Source of the DNA: Meghimatium bilineatum
Lineage: Eukaryota > Mollusca > Gastropoda > Stylommatophora > Philomycidae
Reading direction: 5' to 3'
NCBI GenBank assembly: GCA_034231615.1
Contig: CM067314.1
Coordinates: 6,848,501-6,912,500, forward strand
Length of the DNA: 64,000 bases
A program made the position numbers and the translations under genes. Numbering within the stretch: position 1 is the stretch's first letter; every line of letters begins with the position of its first letter. Below, piece after piece: positions 54,465 to 64,000 of this stretch. Below the pieces are notes generated by a model. The model made no database searches, had not been told where the DNA came from, and was given only the letters and a program-made list of their open reading frames with translations.

Positions 54465-54690
54465 ACCTTGCAACGTCAGAAATAGAAGAGTTTTCTGGTA
54501 CCCTTTTATGCTTTACAGCGTCAGGGTTATAAGAGTTTTCTAGTACTCTAGTACCCCTTTATGCCTTTCAGCGTCAGGGATATAAGAGTTTTCTGGTACC
54601 CGTTTATGCTTCACAGCGTCAGGGTTAGAAGAGTTCTCTAGTACTCTAGTACCCCTTTATGCCTTTCAGCGTCAGGGGTAGAAGAATTAT
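54465..54690. repeat. About 55-60-bp array, 4 copies
   Basis: Unit TACCCCTTTATGCCTTTCAG plus CGTCAGGGATATAAGAGTTT. Starts from the SINE 3' end. Confidence 0.9.
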
Positions 54691-55001
54691 CTGGAGATGA
54701 CTTTTGTGTGTGGTTCATATATGTTTGTTTTTATTTGAATCTTTATTTCTGTAATCTAACTTTTGCATGGTATGCCCCAGGGTTTGTATCCATTGTGTCT
54801 GTATAGTAATGCCGTTTGAGAAGCCCTGTCTGATGGTAAGTAGTCCTGAAGCATGCGAAATTCATCCCATCTACTACCACTACGAAACTGGTAAACCTGT
54901 TTATATTGTCTAAATAATGAATACAGCAAAATTCTGTACTGTTTATGACTAAGTCGCCAATGTGATATTCTACCAAACTTCTTTTATTTTGTTACTAAGT
55001 T
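54691..55001. other. Unassigned; possible old repeat on the minus strand
   Basis: A 77-codon minus frame (54743-54976) includes ATCAGACAGGGCTTCTCAAA; it could be an element remnant but I cannot name it. Confidence 0.35.
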
Positions 55002-55279
55002 CTTCCTCTTCTGCGTTCGTTCTCAAACTCCTGCAGATCAGCAGGATGTAGTCCGGAGACCGGAATGCGATGTGTAATGATTTACAGCATTGCTGCGATA
55101 TATGCGCCTTTTGTCCTGACACATCCGACTTCAGCATGGCTTTGAGTCACTGACCCTATATGGGATGGGACAGCCAACTCCATCCCATAACCTCCTTAGT
55201 CGCCTCGTACGACATGCATGGAAGGTAAACAGTATTGCTATTCTTTTCTCCCCTTTCGGGCCCCGACAACACATGGGCG
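55002..55279 (-). mobile_element. R1 retroposon, minus, 11-bp duplication
   Basis: Perfect GTTACTAAGTT at 54991-55001 and 55280-55290. 278 bp, full length. Confidence 0.96.
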
Positions 55280-55555
55280 GTTACTAAGTTGAAATGGCCT
55301 AGATATTCTATTTTCTAATTAGTTGTGTCATCAACGCACGTTGATGTTTCTGGGGTGTTTACAGCTGTTACCAGCTTCTGACGGTAAACGATCAGCATCA
55401 AAAGTACCTACGCTTAATCCAAATCTCTTTGTTGTTTTTGTTATTAAGCAGGTCATAAATATAATCATGAATGCTACTGCAATCTCCCATCTCTGAGCAA
55501 TAGTCTAGATATTTCTGAATAAGTGCAATAGCTTTCTCAAACTTTCGCTGGAACT
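55280..55555. other. No gene recognised
   Basis: Unique-looking sequence. Confidence 0.45.
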
Positions 55556-55975
55556 CTTTTGTAGCAGGACAATGGTCATACTAGGTTTCCAGAGATCTCT
55601 CTTGTAGCAGGACAATGGTCATACTAGGTCTCCAGCAGGATGTAGTCCAGAGATCTCTCTTGTAGCAGGACAATGGTCATACTAGGTTTCCAGAGATCTC
55701 TCTTGTAGCAGGACAATGGTCATACTAGGTTTCCAGTAGGATGTAGTCCAGAGATATCTTTTGTAGCAGGACAATGGTCATACTAGGTCTCCAGCAGGAT
55801 GTAGTCCAGAGATCTCTCTTGTAGCAGGACAATGGTCATACTAGGTTTCCAGAGATCTCTCTTGTAGCAGGACAATGGTCATACTAGATTTTCAGTAGGA
55901 TGTAACCCAGAGACTGGAAATTCGTCGTCTGCCCGTTTTATTTGTGCTAAAATCCCGGCACTTTGACGGGAATAA
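55556..55975 (-). mobile_element. R2 retroposon with internally expanded core
   Basis: The right end keeps the R2 5' region inverted (GACTGGAAATTCGTCGTCTG, CCCGTTTTATTTGTGCTAAA). The middle is seven to eight tandem copies of 41-60 bp containing TGTAGCAGGACAATGGTCAT and ACTAGGTTTCCAG, some also with AGGATGTAGTCCAGAGAT. The repeated piece is the same core expanded in the copy at 11261-11602. Confidence 0.85.
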
Positions 55976-56320
55976 CCTGTACAAAATGGTGTCTAAGAGC
56001 TTTGAAGATAAACAATACAGGTTAGTTAGTCGTCAGATCGTTATGACGGCACTTCTGATGTACTCAGGGCATCCTTTACTACTGACATAACTAGTTCTTG
56101 ATATAGTAATGCAAGGAGTCGTTGTCTGCACACATCAAACAAAATAGCACCCATCACTCTCATCGTTGTCAACCCCTCTTTGAGCTCTTAGAATCGTGTA
56201 ACGTACATACTCATTAAAACACAAACATTTGTTAAACGCACTCTCGTGTATTATAGAGTTGATGTTCTTTGTACTGTCTTTACACATAGATGTCTAGAAG
56301 ACATAAGTGGGTGGACGATG
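55976..56320. other. No gene recognised
   Basis: Unique-looking sequence. Confidence 0.45.
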
Positions 56321-56333
56321 TGGTTATTCATGT

Positions 56334-56885
56334 TCTTGAGTCTAACGGGAATTGTACCAATCCGCTCAACGGCAACAAATCGCCTAGCAACTCTCGTACA
56401 CGAGATTTTCCGTACTTGACTTACCGTATCTCCAATAAAAGATGCGATTGTGTCAAGACATTCAAACTGTGCACTAAAATCACTGAGAACGGACCAATCG
56501 AGACAAGGACTATCACAACAGCAACAAACATCCCGTACAGGTATTGAAATATCCTCAGTAACAACAAACATATAACATATAACATCCGTATTAGTTTTAC
56601 AAGGGCCGATAGGTCTAGAACTAATACGTATGTTATATGTTATATGTTTGTTGCTGTTGTGATAGTCCTTGTCTCGATTGGTCCGTTCTCAGTGACTTTA
56701 GTGCACAGTTTGAATGTCTTGACACAATCGCATCTTTTATTGGAGATACGGATAAGTCAAGTACGGAAAATCTCGTGTACGAGAGTTGCTATGCGATTTG
56801 GTGCCGTTGAACGGATTGGTTCAATTTCCGTTAGACTCAAGAATTCTGTATGTATCCTCTGTCTTCCTTCTTGAATTTACTTGTA
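56334..56885. mobile_element. R5 palindromic element (552 bp) with 13-bp flanking repeats
   Basis: The left arm (TCTTGAGTCTAACGG ... CAGTAACAACAAACATATAA) and right arm are inverted copies of R5, about 95% identical by eye over some 200 bp, meeting near 56590-56610. TGGTTATTCATGT at 56321-56333 and 56886-56898 looks like a target-site duplication. Arm ends carry a B-box-like GGTTCAATTTCCG (right arm as read on the plus strand, near 56818). Confidence 0.88.
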
Positions 56886-56898
56886 TGGTTATTCATGT

Positions 56899-57350
56899 CA
56901 TTGCTGTTTTCTTTGGGATGATCTTGTGCGGATGAACAGAGCTGCAGGTGCATTACATTCACCAGTAAGAGTGAAACAATCGGTTATTTGAACACAACGC
57001 GCTTGTATCAATGAAATTGAAAGCGTTCTCGCGTGTAGCAGTAAACACAAGTTAAATTAAAGGTAAGTTGATTTATGAACCAGCGCCATAGCTGCCTTAT
57101 TAGTGGTTCTCCAGAAACGGCATGTCTGGCGTTGCCTACCGCACTTGCTTAGTAGAGATGGCGCCCTTTTCTCGATCTCTCCAGAGCAAGATTCCTGCAC
57201 CGTATTTCACGGTGTGAATGAAAAACAGGAGTATTTTTTTATATTTTAAAACGCAAATAACGAATGTACTCGAACCCTGATCTGCTGGTCAGCCAACTAA
57301 TGGCTTAACATTAGACTACTATAGATCCATTGAAGTAAAGAATTTCTGTT
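56899..57350. other. No gene recognised
   Basis: Unique-looking sequence, nothing supported. Confidence 0.45.
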
Positions 57351-57634
57351 CGCCCGTGTGTTGCCGGGGCCCGAAAGGGGAGCAAGGAATAGCAACACTG
57401 TTTACCTTCGACGCATGTCGTAAAAGGCAACTAAGAAGATTATGGGATGGATTTGTCTGTCCCATCCCGTATAGGGTCAGTGACCCAAAGCCATGCTGAA
57501 GTCGGATGTTTTAGGCCGAATATCGAAAATATCGCAGCAATGCTATAAACCATGACAAAACGCATGTCGTTACCCGGACTACATCTTGCTAATCTGCAGG
57601 AGTTTGAGAACGAATGCAGAAGAAGAAGAAGAAG
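57351..57634 (+). mobile_element. R1 retroposon, plus
   Basis: Complete R1 from CGCCCGTGTGTTGCCGGGGC to GAATGCAGAAGAAGAAGAAG. No convincing duplication. Confidence 0.94.
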
Positions 57635-58059
57635 TTCTGCAATATAATATGTATCCATAAGAAGGACTTTTTACTTAACCAAAATCTTGTTATTTTATTA
57701 TTACTTTTAGTGTTCACCCTACTATGATCACCCCCTCCCCAGAATGAGTATGTGCCCCCCCCCCACCCCAATTAAAGAATGTATGTCCGTGAAGCCGCTG
57801 CAAGTCTCTGAGGGTACTAAGGGGACCATATATCCCACGTTGAGAACCACTGTTATATATTCGTGTGTAATCTATCATTTCTACAGAACGATATGTCACA
57901 TAGAGCTTCCAAATATCCATCAAATGATAACTGTCTTTGATCTTGATCAATCACATCCAAACTGTTAGATGATATTCACCAAAGTCGGCAGTACCACTGA
58001 ACAAAACTGAGTAACAATAGCACAATTTATAATGTACTATTGAATGCTTTTCTCTTGTA
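57635..58059. other. No gene recognised
   Basis: A C-rich run near 57757-57767. The end of this stretch runs into the 25-bp array. Confidence 0.5.
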
Positions 58060-59815
58060 CTACTAACTGATGTGGCGGTGATACCAGGAAACTGATGTGG
58101 CGGTGATACCAGGAAACTGATGTGGAGGTGAGACCAGCAAACTGATGTGGCGGTGATACCAGGAAACTGATGTGGCGGTGATACCAGGAAACTGATGTGG
58201 CGGTGATACCAGGAAACTGATGTGGAGGTGAGACCAGGAAACTGATGTAGCGGTGATACCAGGAAACTGATGTGGAGGTGATACCAGGAAACTGATGTGG
58301 AGGTGATACCAGGAAACTGATGTGGCGGTGATACCAGGAAACTGATGTGGAGGTGAGACCAGCAAACTGATGTGGCGGTGATACCAGGAAACTGATGTGG
58401 CGGTGATACCAGGAAAATGATGTGGCGGTGATACCAGGAAACTGATGTGGAGGTGAGACCAGCAAACTGATGTGGCGGTGATACCAGGAAACTGATGTGG
58501 CGGTGATACCAGGAAACTGATGTGGCGGTGATACCAGGAAACTGATGTGGAGGTGAGACCAGGAAACTGATGTAGCGGTGATACCAGGAAACTGATGTGG
58601 AGGTGATACCAGGAAACTGATGTGGAGGTGATACCAGGAAACTGATGTGGCGGTGATACCAGGAAACTGATGTGGAGGTGAGACCAGCAAACTGATGTGG
58701 CGGTGATACCAGGAAACTGATGTGGCGGTGAGACAAGGAAACTGATGTGGCGGTGAGACCAGGAAACTGATGTGGCGGTGAGACCAGGAAACTGATGTGG
58801 CGGTGAGACCAGGAAACTGATGTGGCGGTGAGACCAGGAAACTGATGTGGCGGTGAGACCAGGAAACTGATGTGGCGGTGAGACCAGGAAACTGATGTGG
58901 CGGTGAGACCAGCAAACTGATGTGGCGGTGATACCAGGAAACTGATGTGGCGGTGAGACCAGCAAACTGATGTGGCGGTGATACCAGCAGACTGATGTGG
59001 CGGTGATACCAGGAAACTGATGTGGCGGTGAGACCAGGAAACTGATGTGGCGGTGAGACCAGGAAACTGATGTGGCGGTGAGACCAGGAAACTGATGTGG
59101 CTGTGAGACCAGGAAACTGATGTGGCGGTGAGACCAGGAAACTGATGTGGCGGTGAGACCAGGAAACTGATGTGGCGGTGAGACCAGCAAACTGATGTGG
59201 CGGTGATACCAGGAAACTGATGTGGCGGTGAGACCAGCAAACTGAAATGGCGGTGATACCAGCAGACTGATGTGGCGGTGATACCAGGAAACTGATGTGG
59301 CGGTGAGACCAGGAAACTGATGTGGCGGTGAGACCAAGAAACTGATGTGGCGGTGAGACCAGGAAACTGATGTGGCGGTGAGACCAGGAAACTGATGTGG
59401 CGGTGAGACCAGGAAACTGATGTGGCGGTGAGACCAGCAAACTGATGTGGCGGTGATACCAGGAAACTGATGTGGCGGTGAGACCAGCAAACTGATGTGG
59501 CGGTGATACCAGCAGACTGATGTGGCGGTGATACCAGGAAACTGATGTGGCGGTGAGACCAGCAAACTGATGTGGCGGTGATACCAGCAGACTGATGTGG
59601 CGGTGATACCAGGAAACTGATGTGGCGGTGAGACCAGGAAACTGATGTGGCGGTGAGACCAGGAAACTGATGTGGCGGTGAGACCAGGAAACTGATGTGG
59701 CGGTGAGACCAGGAAACTGATGTGGCGGTGAGACCAGGAAACTGATGTGGCGGTGAGACCAGCAAACTGATGTGGCGGTGAGACCAGCAAACTGATGTGG
59801 CGGTGAGACCAGCCT
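58060..59815. repeat. 25-bp satellite, about 70 copies
   Basis: Unit AACTGATGTGGCGGTGAGAC plus CAGGA. Variants: GATACC/GAGACC, AGGAA/AGCAA/AGCAG, GGCGG/GGAGG. TGTAGCGG variants 325 bp apart (58246, 58571) and AGCAG variants 275 and 250 bp apart show higher-order duplication of 10-13 units. All three minus-strand frames are open across the array (575-648 codons), because the 25-bp unit has no stop in any of them. Confidence 0.98.
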
Positions 59816-60125
59816 ATTGTGTTTTTTCTTTTCTTTGTGTTTATATCTAGTTGGTAGTTTTTTTTTGTTTTTTTTTGTATTTTTTGTGAAAGCCCCTATT
59901 GGACCGTCACGTGAATAAAATTCCTTACTCTTTTGATGTTTTGTGTGTGTGTGTGTGTTATTTTCCATGAAATTATTTAACATTTCATATTCTTGTTATT
60001 TGTTAGTTATATGAATATCGGTGATAATAATACATTATCATTTGCGTTATTGTTAGAAGCATAAACCGCAATGTGATCAAGCTGGAGATGAGGACGTCAC
60101 TGTTTCTTCTTCTGTCTGGGAGTCT
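59816..60125. other. No gene; T-rich and (GT)n tracts
   Basis: Poly-T tracts near 59860-59875 and (GT)n at 59941-59958. Confidence 0.6.
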
Positions 60126-60900
60126 GTGAGACTTGTTCAGAATCTTACCTGTCTGAGATATAACTTCAATCTTACCTGTCTGAGATATAACTTCAATCTT
60201 ACCTGTCTGAGATATAACTTCAATCTTACCTGTCTGAGATGTAACTTCAATCTTACCTGTCTGAGATATAACTTCAATATTACCTGTCTGAGATATAACT
60301 TCAATCTTACCTGTCTGAGATATAACTTCAATATTACCTGTCTGAGATCCAACTTCAATCTTACTTTTCTGAGATCCAACTTCAATCTTACCTAACTGAG
60401 ATCCAACTTCAATTTTACCTGTCTGAGATACATCTTCAATCTTACTTGTCTGAGATCCACAGTCATTCTTGCCTATCTCAGAATCAACTTCAATCTTACC
60501 TGTCTGAGATGCAACGTCTATTTTACCTGTCTGAGATATAACTTCAATCTTACCTGTCTGAGGTATAACTTCAATCTTACCTGTCTGAGGTATAACTTCA
60601 ATCTTACCTGTCTGAGATATAACTTAAATCTTACCTGTCTGAGGTATAACTTCAATCTTACTTGTCTGAGATCCAACCTCAATCTTACCTGTCTGAGATC
60701 CAACTTAATACTTACCTGTCTGAGATATAACTTCAATCTTACCTGTCTGAGATATAACTTCAATCTTACCTTTCTGAGGTATAACTTCAATCTTACCTGT
60801 CTGAGGTCCAACTTCAATCTTGCCTGTGTGAGATTTAACTTAAATCTTACCTGTCTGAGATCTAACTTGAATCTTACTTGGCTGAGATCCAAACTTTAAT
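60126..60900. repeat. 27-bp array, about 28 copies
   Basis: Unit ACTTCAATCTTACCTGTCTG plus AGATATA. More diverged in the middle (60350-60520). Confidence 0.97.
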
Positions 60901-62310
60901 CTTGTATTGATGATATCTAACAATGATACAACTCTATAGTTCATGATATCTAACAATGATATAATTCTATAGTTGATGGTAGCTAACAATGATATAATTA
61001 TATAGTTGATGGTAGCTAACAATGATATAATTATATAGTTGATGGTAGCTAAAAAAGATACACCTCTATAGTTGATGGTAGCTAAAAAAGATACACCTCT
61101 ATAGTTGATGGTATCTAAAAAAGATACACCTCTATAGTTGATGGTATGTAACAATGATACACCTCTATAGTTGATGGTAGCTAACAATGATATAATTCTA
61201 TAGTTGATGGTAGCTAACAATGATATAATTCTATAGTTGATGGTAGCTAACAATGATATAATTCTATAGTTGATGGTAGCTAACAATGATATAATTCTAT
61301 AGTTGATGGTAGCTAACAATGATATAATTCTATAGTTGATGGTATCTAACAATGATACAACTCTATAGTTGATGGTATCTAACAATGATATAATTCTATA
61401 GTTGATGGTATCTAACAATGATATAATTCTATAGTTGATGGTATCTAACAATGATATAATTCTATAGTTGATGGTATCTAACAATGATATAATTCTATAG
61501 TTGATGGTATCTAACAATGATATAATTCTATAGTTGATGGTATCTAACAATGATATAATTCTATAGTTGATGGTAGCTAACAATGATATAATTCTATAGT
61601 TGATGGTATCTAACAATGATACAACTCTATAGTTGATGGTATCTAACAAAGATACACCTCTATAGTTGATGGTATCTAACAAAGATACACCTCTATAGTT
61701 GATGGTATCTAACAATGATATAATTATATAGTTGTTGGTAGCTAACAATGATATAATTCTATAGTTGATGGTATCTAACAAAGATACACCTCTATAGTTG
61801 ATGGTATCTAACAATGATATAATTCTATAGTTGATGGTAGCTAACAATGATATAATTCTATAGTTGATGGTATCTAACAAAGATACACCTCTATAGTTGA
61901 TGGTATCTAACAATGATATAATTCTATAGTTGATGGTATCTAACAATGATATAATTCTATAGTTGATGGTATCTAACAATGATATAATTCTATAGTTGAT
62001 GGTAGCTAACAATGATATAATTCTATAGTTGATGGTATCTAACAATGATATAATTCTATAGTTGATGGTAGCTAACAATGATATAATTCTATAGTTGATG
62101 GTATCTAACAATGATATAATTCTATAGTTGATGGTATCTAACAATGATATAATTCTATAGTTGATGGTAGCTAACAATGATATAATTCTATAGTTGATGG
62201 TAGCTAACAATGATATAATTCTATAGTTGATGGTAGCTAACAATGATATAATTCTATAGTTGATGGTATCTAACAAAGATACACCTCTATAGTTGATGGT
62301 ATCTAACTTC
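60901..62310. repeat. 33-bp satellite, about 42 copies
   Basis: Unit TCTATAGTTGATGGTATCTA plus ACAATGATATAAT. ATCTAA/AGCTAA and GATATAAT/GATACACC variants are interspersed. The minus strand is open for 478 codons (LLDTINYRIIS, 11 residues per unit); substitutions change residues freely. Confidence 0.98.
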
Positions 62311-62500
62311 TGTACATTATATCTAATTGTATTTTTGCGTAGGATGAATGTTCAATCTGGTTTAATATGTTTCTAGTGTGCCGGTTAACATTATCAAATC
62401 TATCCACATTTCTCTAACTAATTACCTGGTTTACTTTTAATTATAGTTGTATCATGCGGAGAGCAAATGTACAAAGATTTGACTTGGCTGTGCTAACAGC
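62311..62500. other. No gene recognised
   Basis: Short spacer between the 33-bp satellite and its decayed relative. Confidence 0.5.
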
Positions 62501-62716
62501 GGTACACTTCTATACTCGACGCAGCTAACCGCGAGGAATCTTTATGTACGATATAGCTAACAACGATCCACCTCTATACTTGTTGTAGTTAACAACGATC
62601 CACCTCTATACTTGACGCAAAAACAGCGATACACTTATATACATGATGATACAACGATATACCTCTATACTTGACATAATAACAACGATACCCTTATATA
62701 CTCGACCTCGCAACAA
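62501..62716. repeat. Degenerate array related to the 33-bp satellite
   Basis: Copies of CACCTCTATACTTGACG with GCTAACAACGAT: an older, diverged version of the neighbouring satellite. Confidence 0.8.
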
Positions 62717-62758
62717 TGACAAATCTTGATCAACAGCTGGTAAAGATTTACCCTAGCC

Positions 62759-63095
62759 TAGCGGTGGGCAAACTACGGCCCGCGGGCCGCATGCGGCCCG
62801 CTATTGGATATTTTGCGGCCCTCAAACACATTTTTAAATACACGAACATTGTTAAATTATTTGCAAAACCTTTTATCCATATTAGAAAATATACTGTTAT
62901 AGTGTAAGTCTGTTAGAAATGTAATGTATTTCAGAAGTTATTTACATTATGTAAAACTACCTTTCTTTACAATAAAAATATTTAATTGATTACTTACCAA
63001 GAATTTTTTTTAAAACACATAATATTATATGCGGTCCTCCAATAGCTTTACAATTTTCAATGCGGCCCTCTGCACAAAGAGTTTGCCCACCCCTG
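62759..63095. mobile_element. hAT-type MITE (337 bp)
   Basis: Left end TAGCGGTGGGCAAACTACGG and, inverted, right end CAGGGGTGGGCAAACTCTTT, with GCGGCCC-rich subterminal repeats. Flanking CCCTAGCC (62751-62758) and CCCTTGCA (63096-63103) look like a decayed 8-bp duplication. No coding. Confidence 0.9.
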
Positions 63096-63147
63096 CCCTT
63101 GCATGTTCTAGGTCCTGTTTATGATTATTGTTGAAATTAATGATTTA

Positions 63148-63225
63148 TCATAGGAGACTGACTCTCAAAAGAATCATAGGAGACTGACTCTCAAAAGAAT
63201 CATAGGAGACTGACTCTCAAAAGAA
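63148..63225. repeat. 28-bp repeat, 3 copies
   Basis: Unit CATAGGAGACTGACTCTCAA plus AAGAAT. Confidence 0.95.
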
Positions 63226-63664
63226 GGCAGACGCAAGTAGAGAAATAGACATGGACAGTGCTCTAACTAAACTAGAATATATTTCGTGAGACCAGAAATA
63301 GACAAGTATTGATTACTCTACAATGTTATGAATAAATGTTCGTTTTAATATCATAAATTAATAGCAATAGATCTGTTCTATACGTGTGTACACTTTGTGG
63401 GTTCAGTGAATTTTCTATAGCTTTGTTTAATCGTGACCCTCGACAATATCAGAACTGTGGACAAAATTGATAATTTACGTAATTGGCTTTGTGAATTATG
63501 TCTGGATCGTTCTGTCCATTCTTCCGTCGTCTGTAAAAATTATCCCAGGATATTTAAATATCCGCATTTGTGTCAGTCATTGATCGTTTATATTTATGTT
63601 GATTATATTTTGTTCTCTGCGTATAAATCATTTCTGTTTTTTTTCCTGTGTTTTTCTTGTTATG
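63226..63664. other. No gene recognised
   Basis: AT-rich; a 78-codon frame at 63433 lacks motifs. Confidence 0.4.
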
Positions 63665-64000
63665 TTTGAGGAAGCTTTCGTAGAGCAGGTTTATATAACC
63701 TTGAAGATCTTCACTTGACCTCTGGAGCAAGCAGTGATCGTCAGTACAGATTAATTCAATTAAGTCTTTGGATGGTAAACGTCTGGTAGTGTTTTTACTA
63801 ATTTTGTAAAATTATTCTTATAAATAATAAACAATAATGGTAATAAGACAGCCCTGTCTAACTCCTGATGTTACTGAAAAGCACTTTTCAAGTCCTGCAC
63901 TTGTTCTAATTGCAATTCATTATCTTTGTATATAGCATTTGCACAGTCTACAAATTGTTCTTTTATTTCATACTTTTCAATAATACCCCATAGTAGCTCT
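63665..64000 (-). pseudogene. LINE reverse-transcriptase fragment running off the window
   Basis: Minus strand from the right edge reads LLWGIIEKYEIKEQFVDCAN, AIYKDNELQLEQ, then in a shifted frame FSVTSGVRQGCLITIIVY (the RT motif preceding the catalytic box, xGVRQGCxxS), and further on LIELICTDDHCLLQRSSEDL, QGYINLLYESF, where CTDD stands at the YADD position of motif C. Frameshifts near 63880 and 63800. The rest of the element lies beyond the window. Confidence 0.8.

Noticed and set aside
57951-59983. Three overlapping minus frames of 575-648 codons
   Set aside because: All frames open in a 25-bp array; at most one could be coding and none shows codon-level constraint.
60840-62276. 478-codon LLDTINYRIIS repeat frame
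   Set aside because: 33-bp satellite; substitutions are mostly residue-changing.

Overview
The window looks like intergenic DNA from an animal with a repeat-rich genome. A lophotrochozoan, most likely a mollusc, is my best guess. No host protein-coding exon, rRNA or complete tRNA gene could be supported. Coding-like material is mobile-element debris: non-LTR retrotransposon (LINE) tails of several lineages, a Penelope-like fragment with a GIY-YIG domain, one nearly intact Tc1/mariner-superfamily transposon, and three small hAT-type elements. The mollusc guess rests on the repeat content and on a GTCGTAAAAGGCGACTAA motif in the R1 repeat that resembles molluscan repeats I remember. It is not proven.

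Layout. 0-9 kb: LINE fragments, some inserted in small satellites, plus R1/R2 retroposons. 9.1-10.4 kb: R3 copy A. 10.8-13.3 kb: R2 and R1 copies and a LINE RNase H tail. 13.6-16.0 kb: DNA transposon with perfect 32-bp terminal inverted repeats. 16-21 kb: micro- and minisatellites. 21.4-22.6 kb: R3 copy B, inverted. 22.9-27.4 kb: arrays, a hAT MITE, LINE tails. 27.5-29.4 kb: R3 copy C with an internal minisatellite. 30-37 kb: AT-rich arrays and R5 elements. 37.5-38.5 kb: Penelope-like fragment. 38.5-47 kb: many minisatellites, two related SINEs, a hAT MITE. 47.6-52.5 kb: purine-rich arrays with a 2-kb 48-bp satellite. 52.7-57.6 kb: LINE, tRNA-derived SINEs, R1, an expanded R2, an R5 palindrome. 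58-62.3 kb: three large arrays (25, 27 and 33 bp units). 62.7-64 kb: hAT MITE and a LINE reverse transcriptase running off the edge. By hand estimate about 20 kb (near 30%) is tandem array.

The most interesting signal is the R3 family. Its copies, bounded by 10-12 bp target-site duplications, begin exactly (or within a base or two) with a sequence that folds in the nested double-pseudoknot order of an HDV-like self-cleaving ribozyme. R3 appears to share its 3' module with the shorter R1 and R2 families, so the three look like a modular set of non-autonomous retroposons. Internal segments of R2 (twice, same core) and of R3 (once) have expanded into minisatellites, which links mobile elements to the birth of tandem arrays here.
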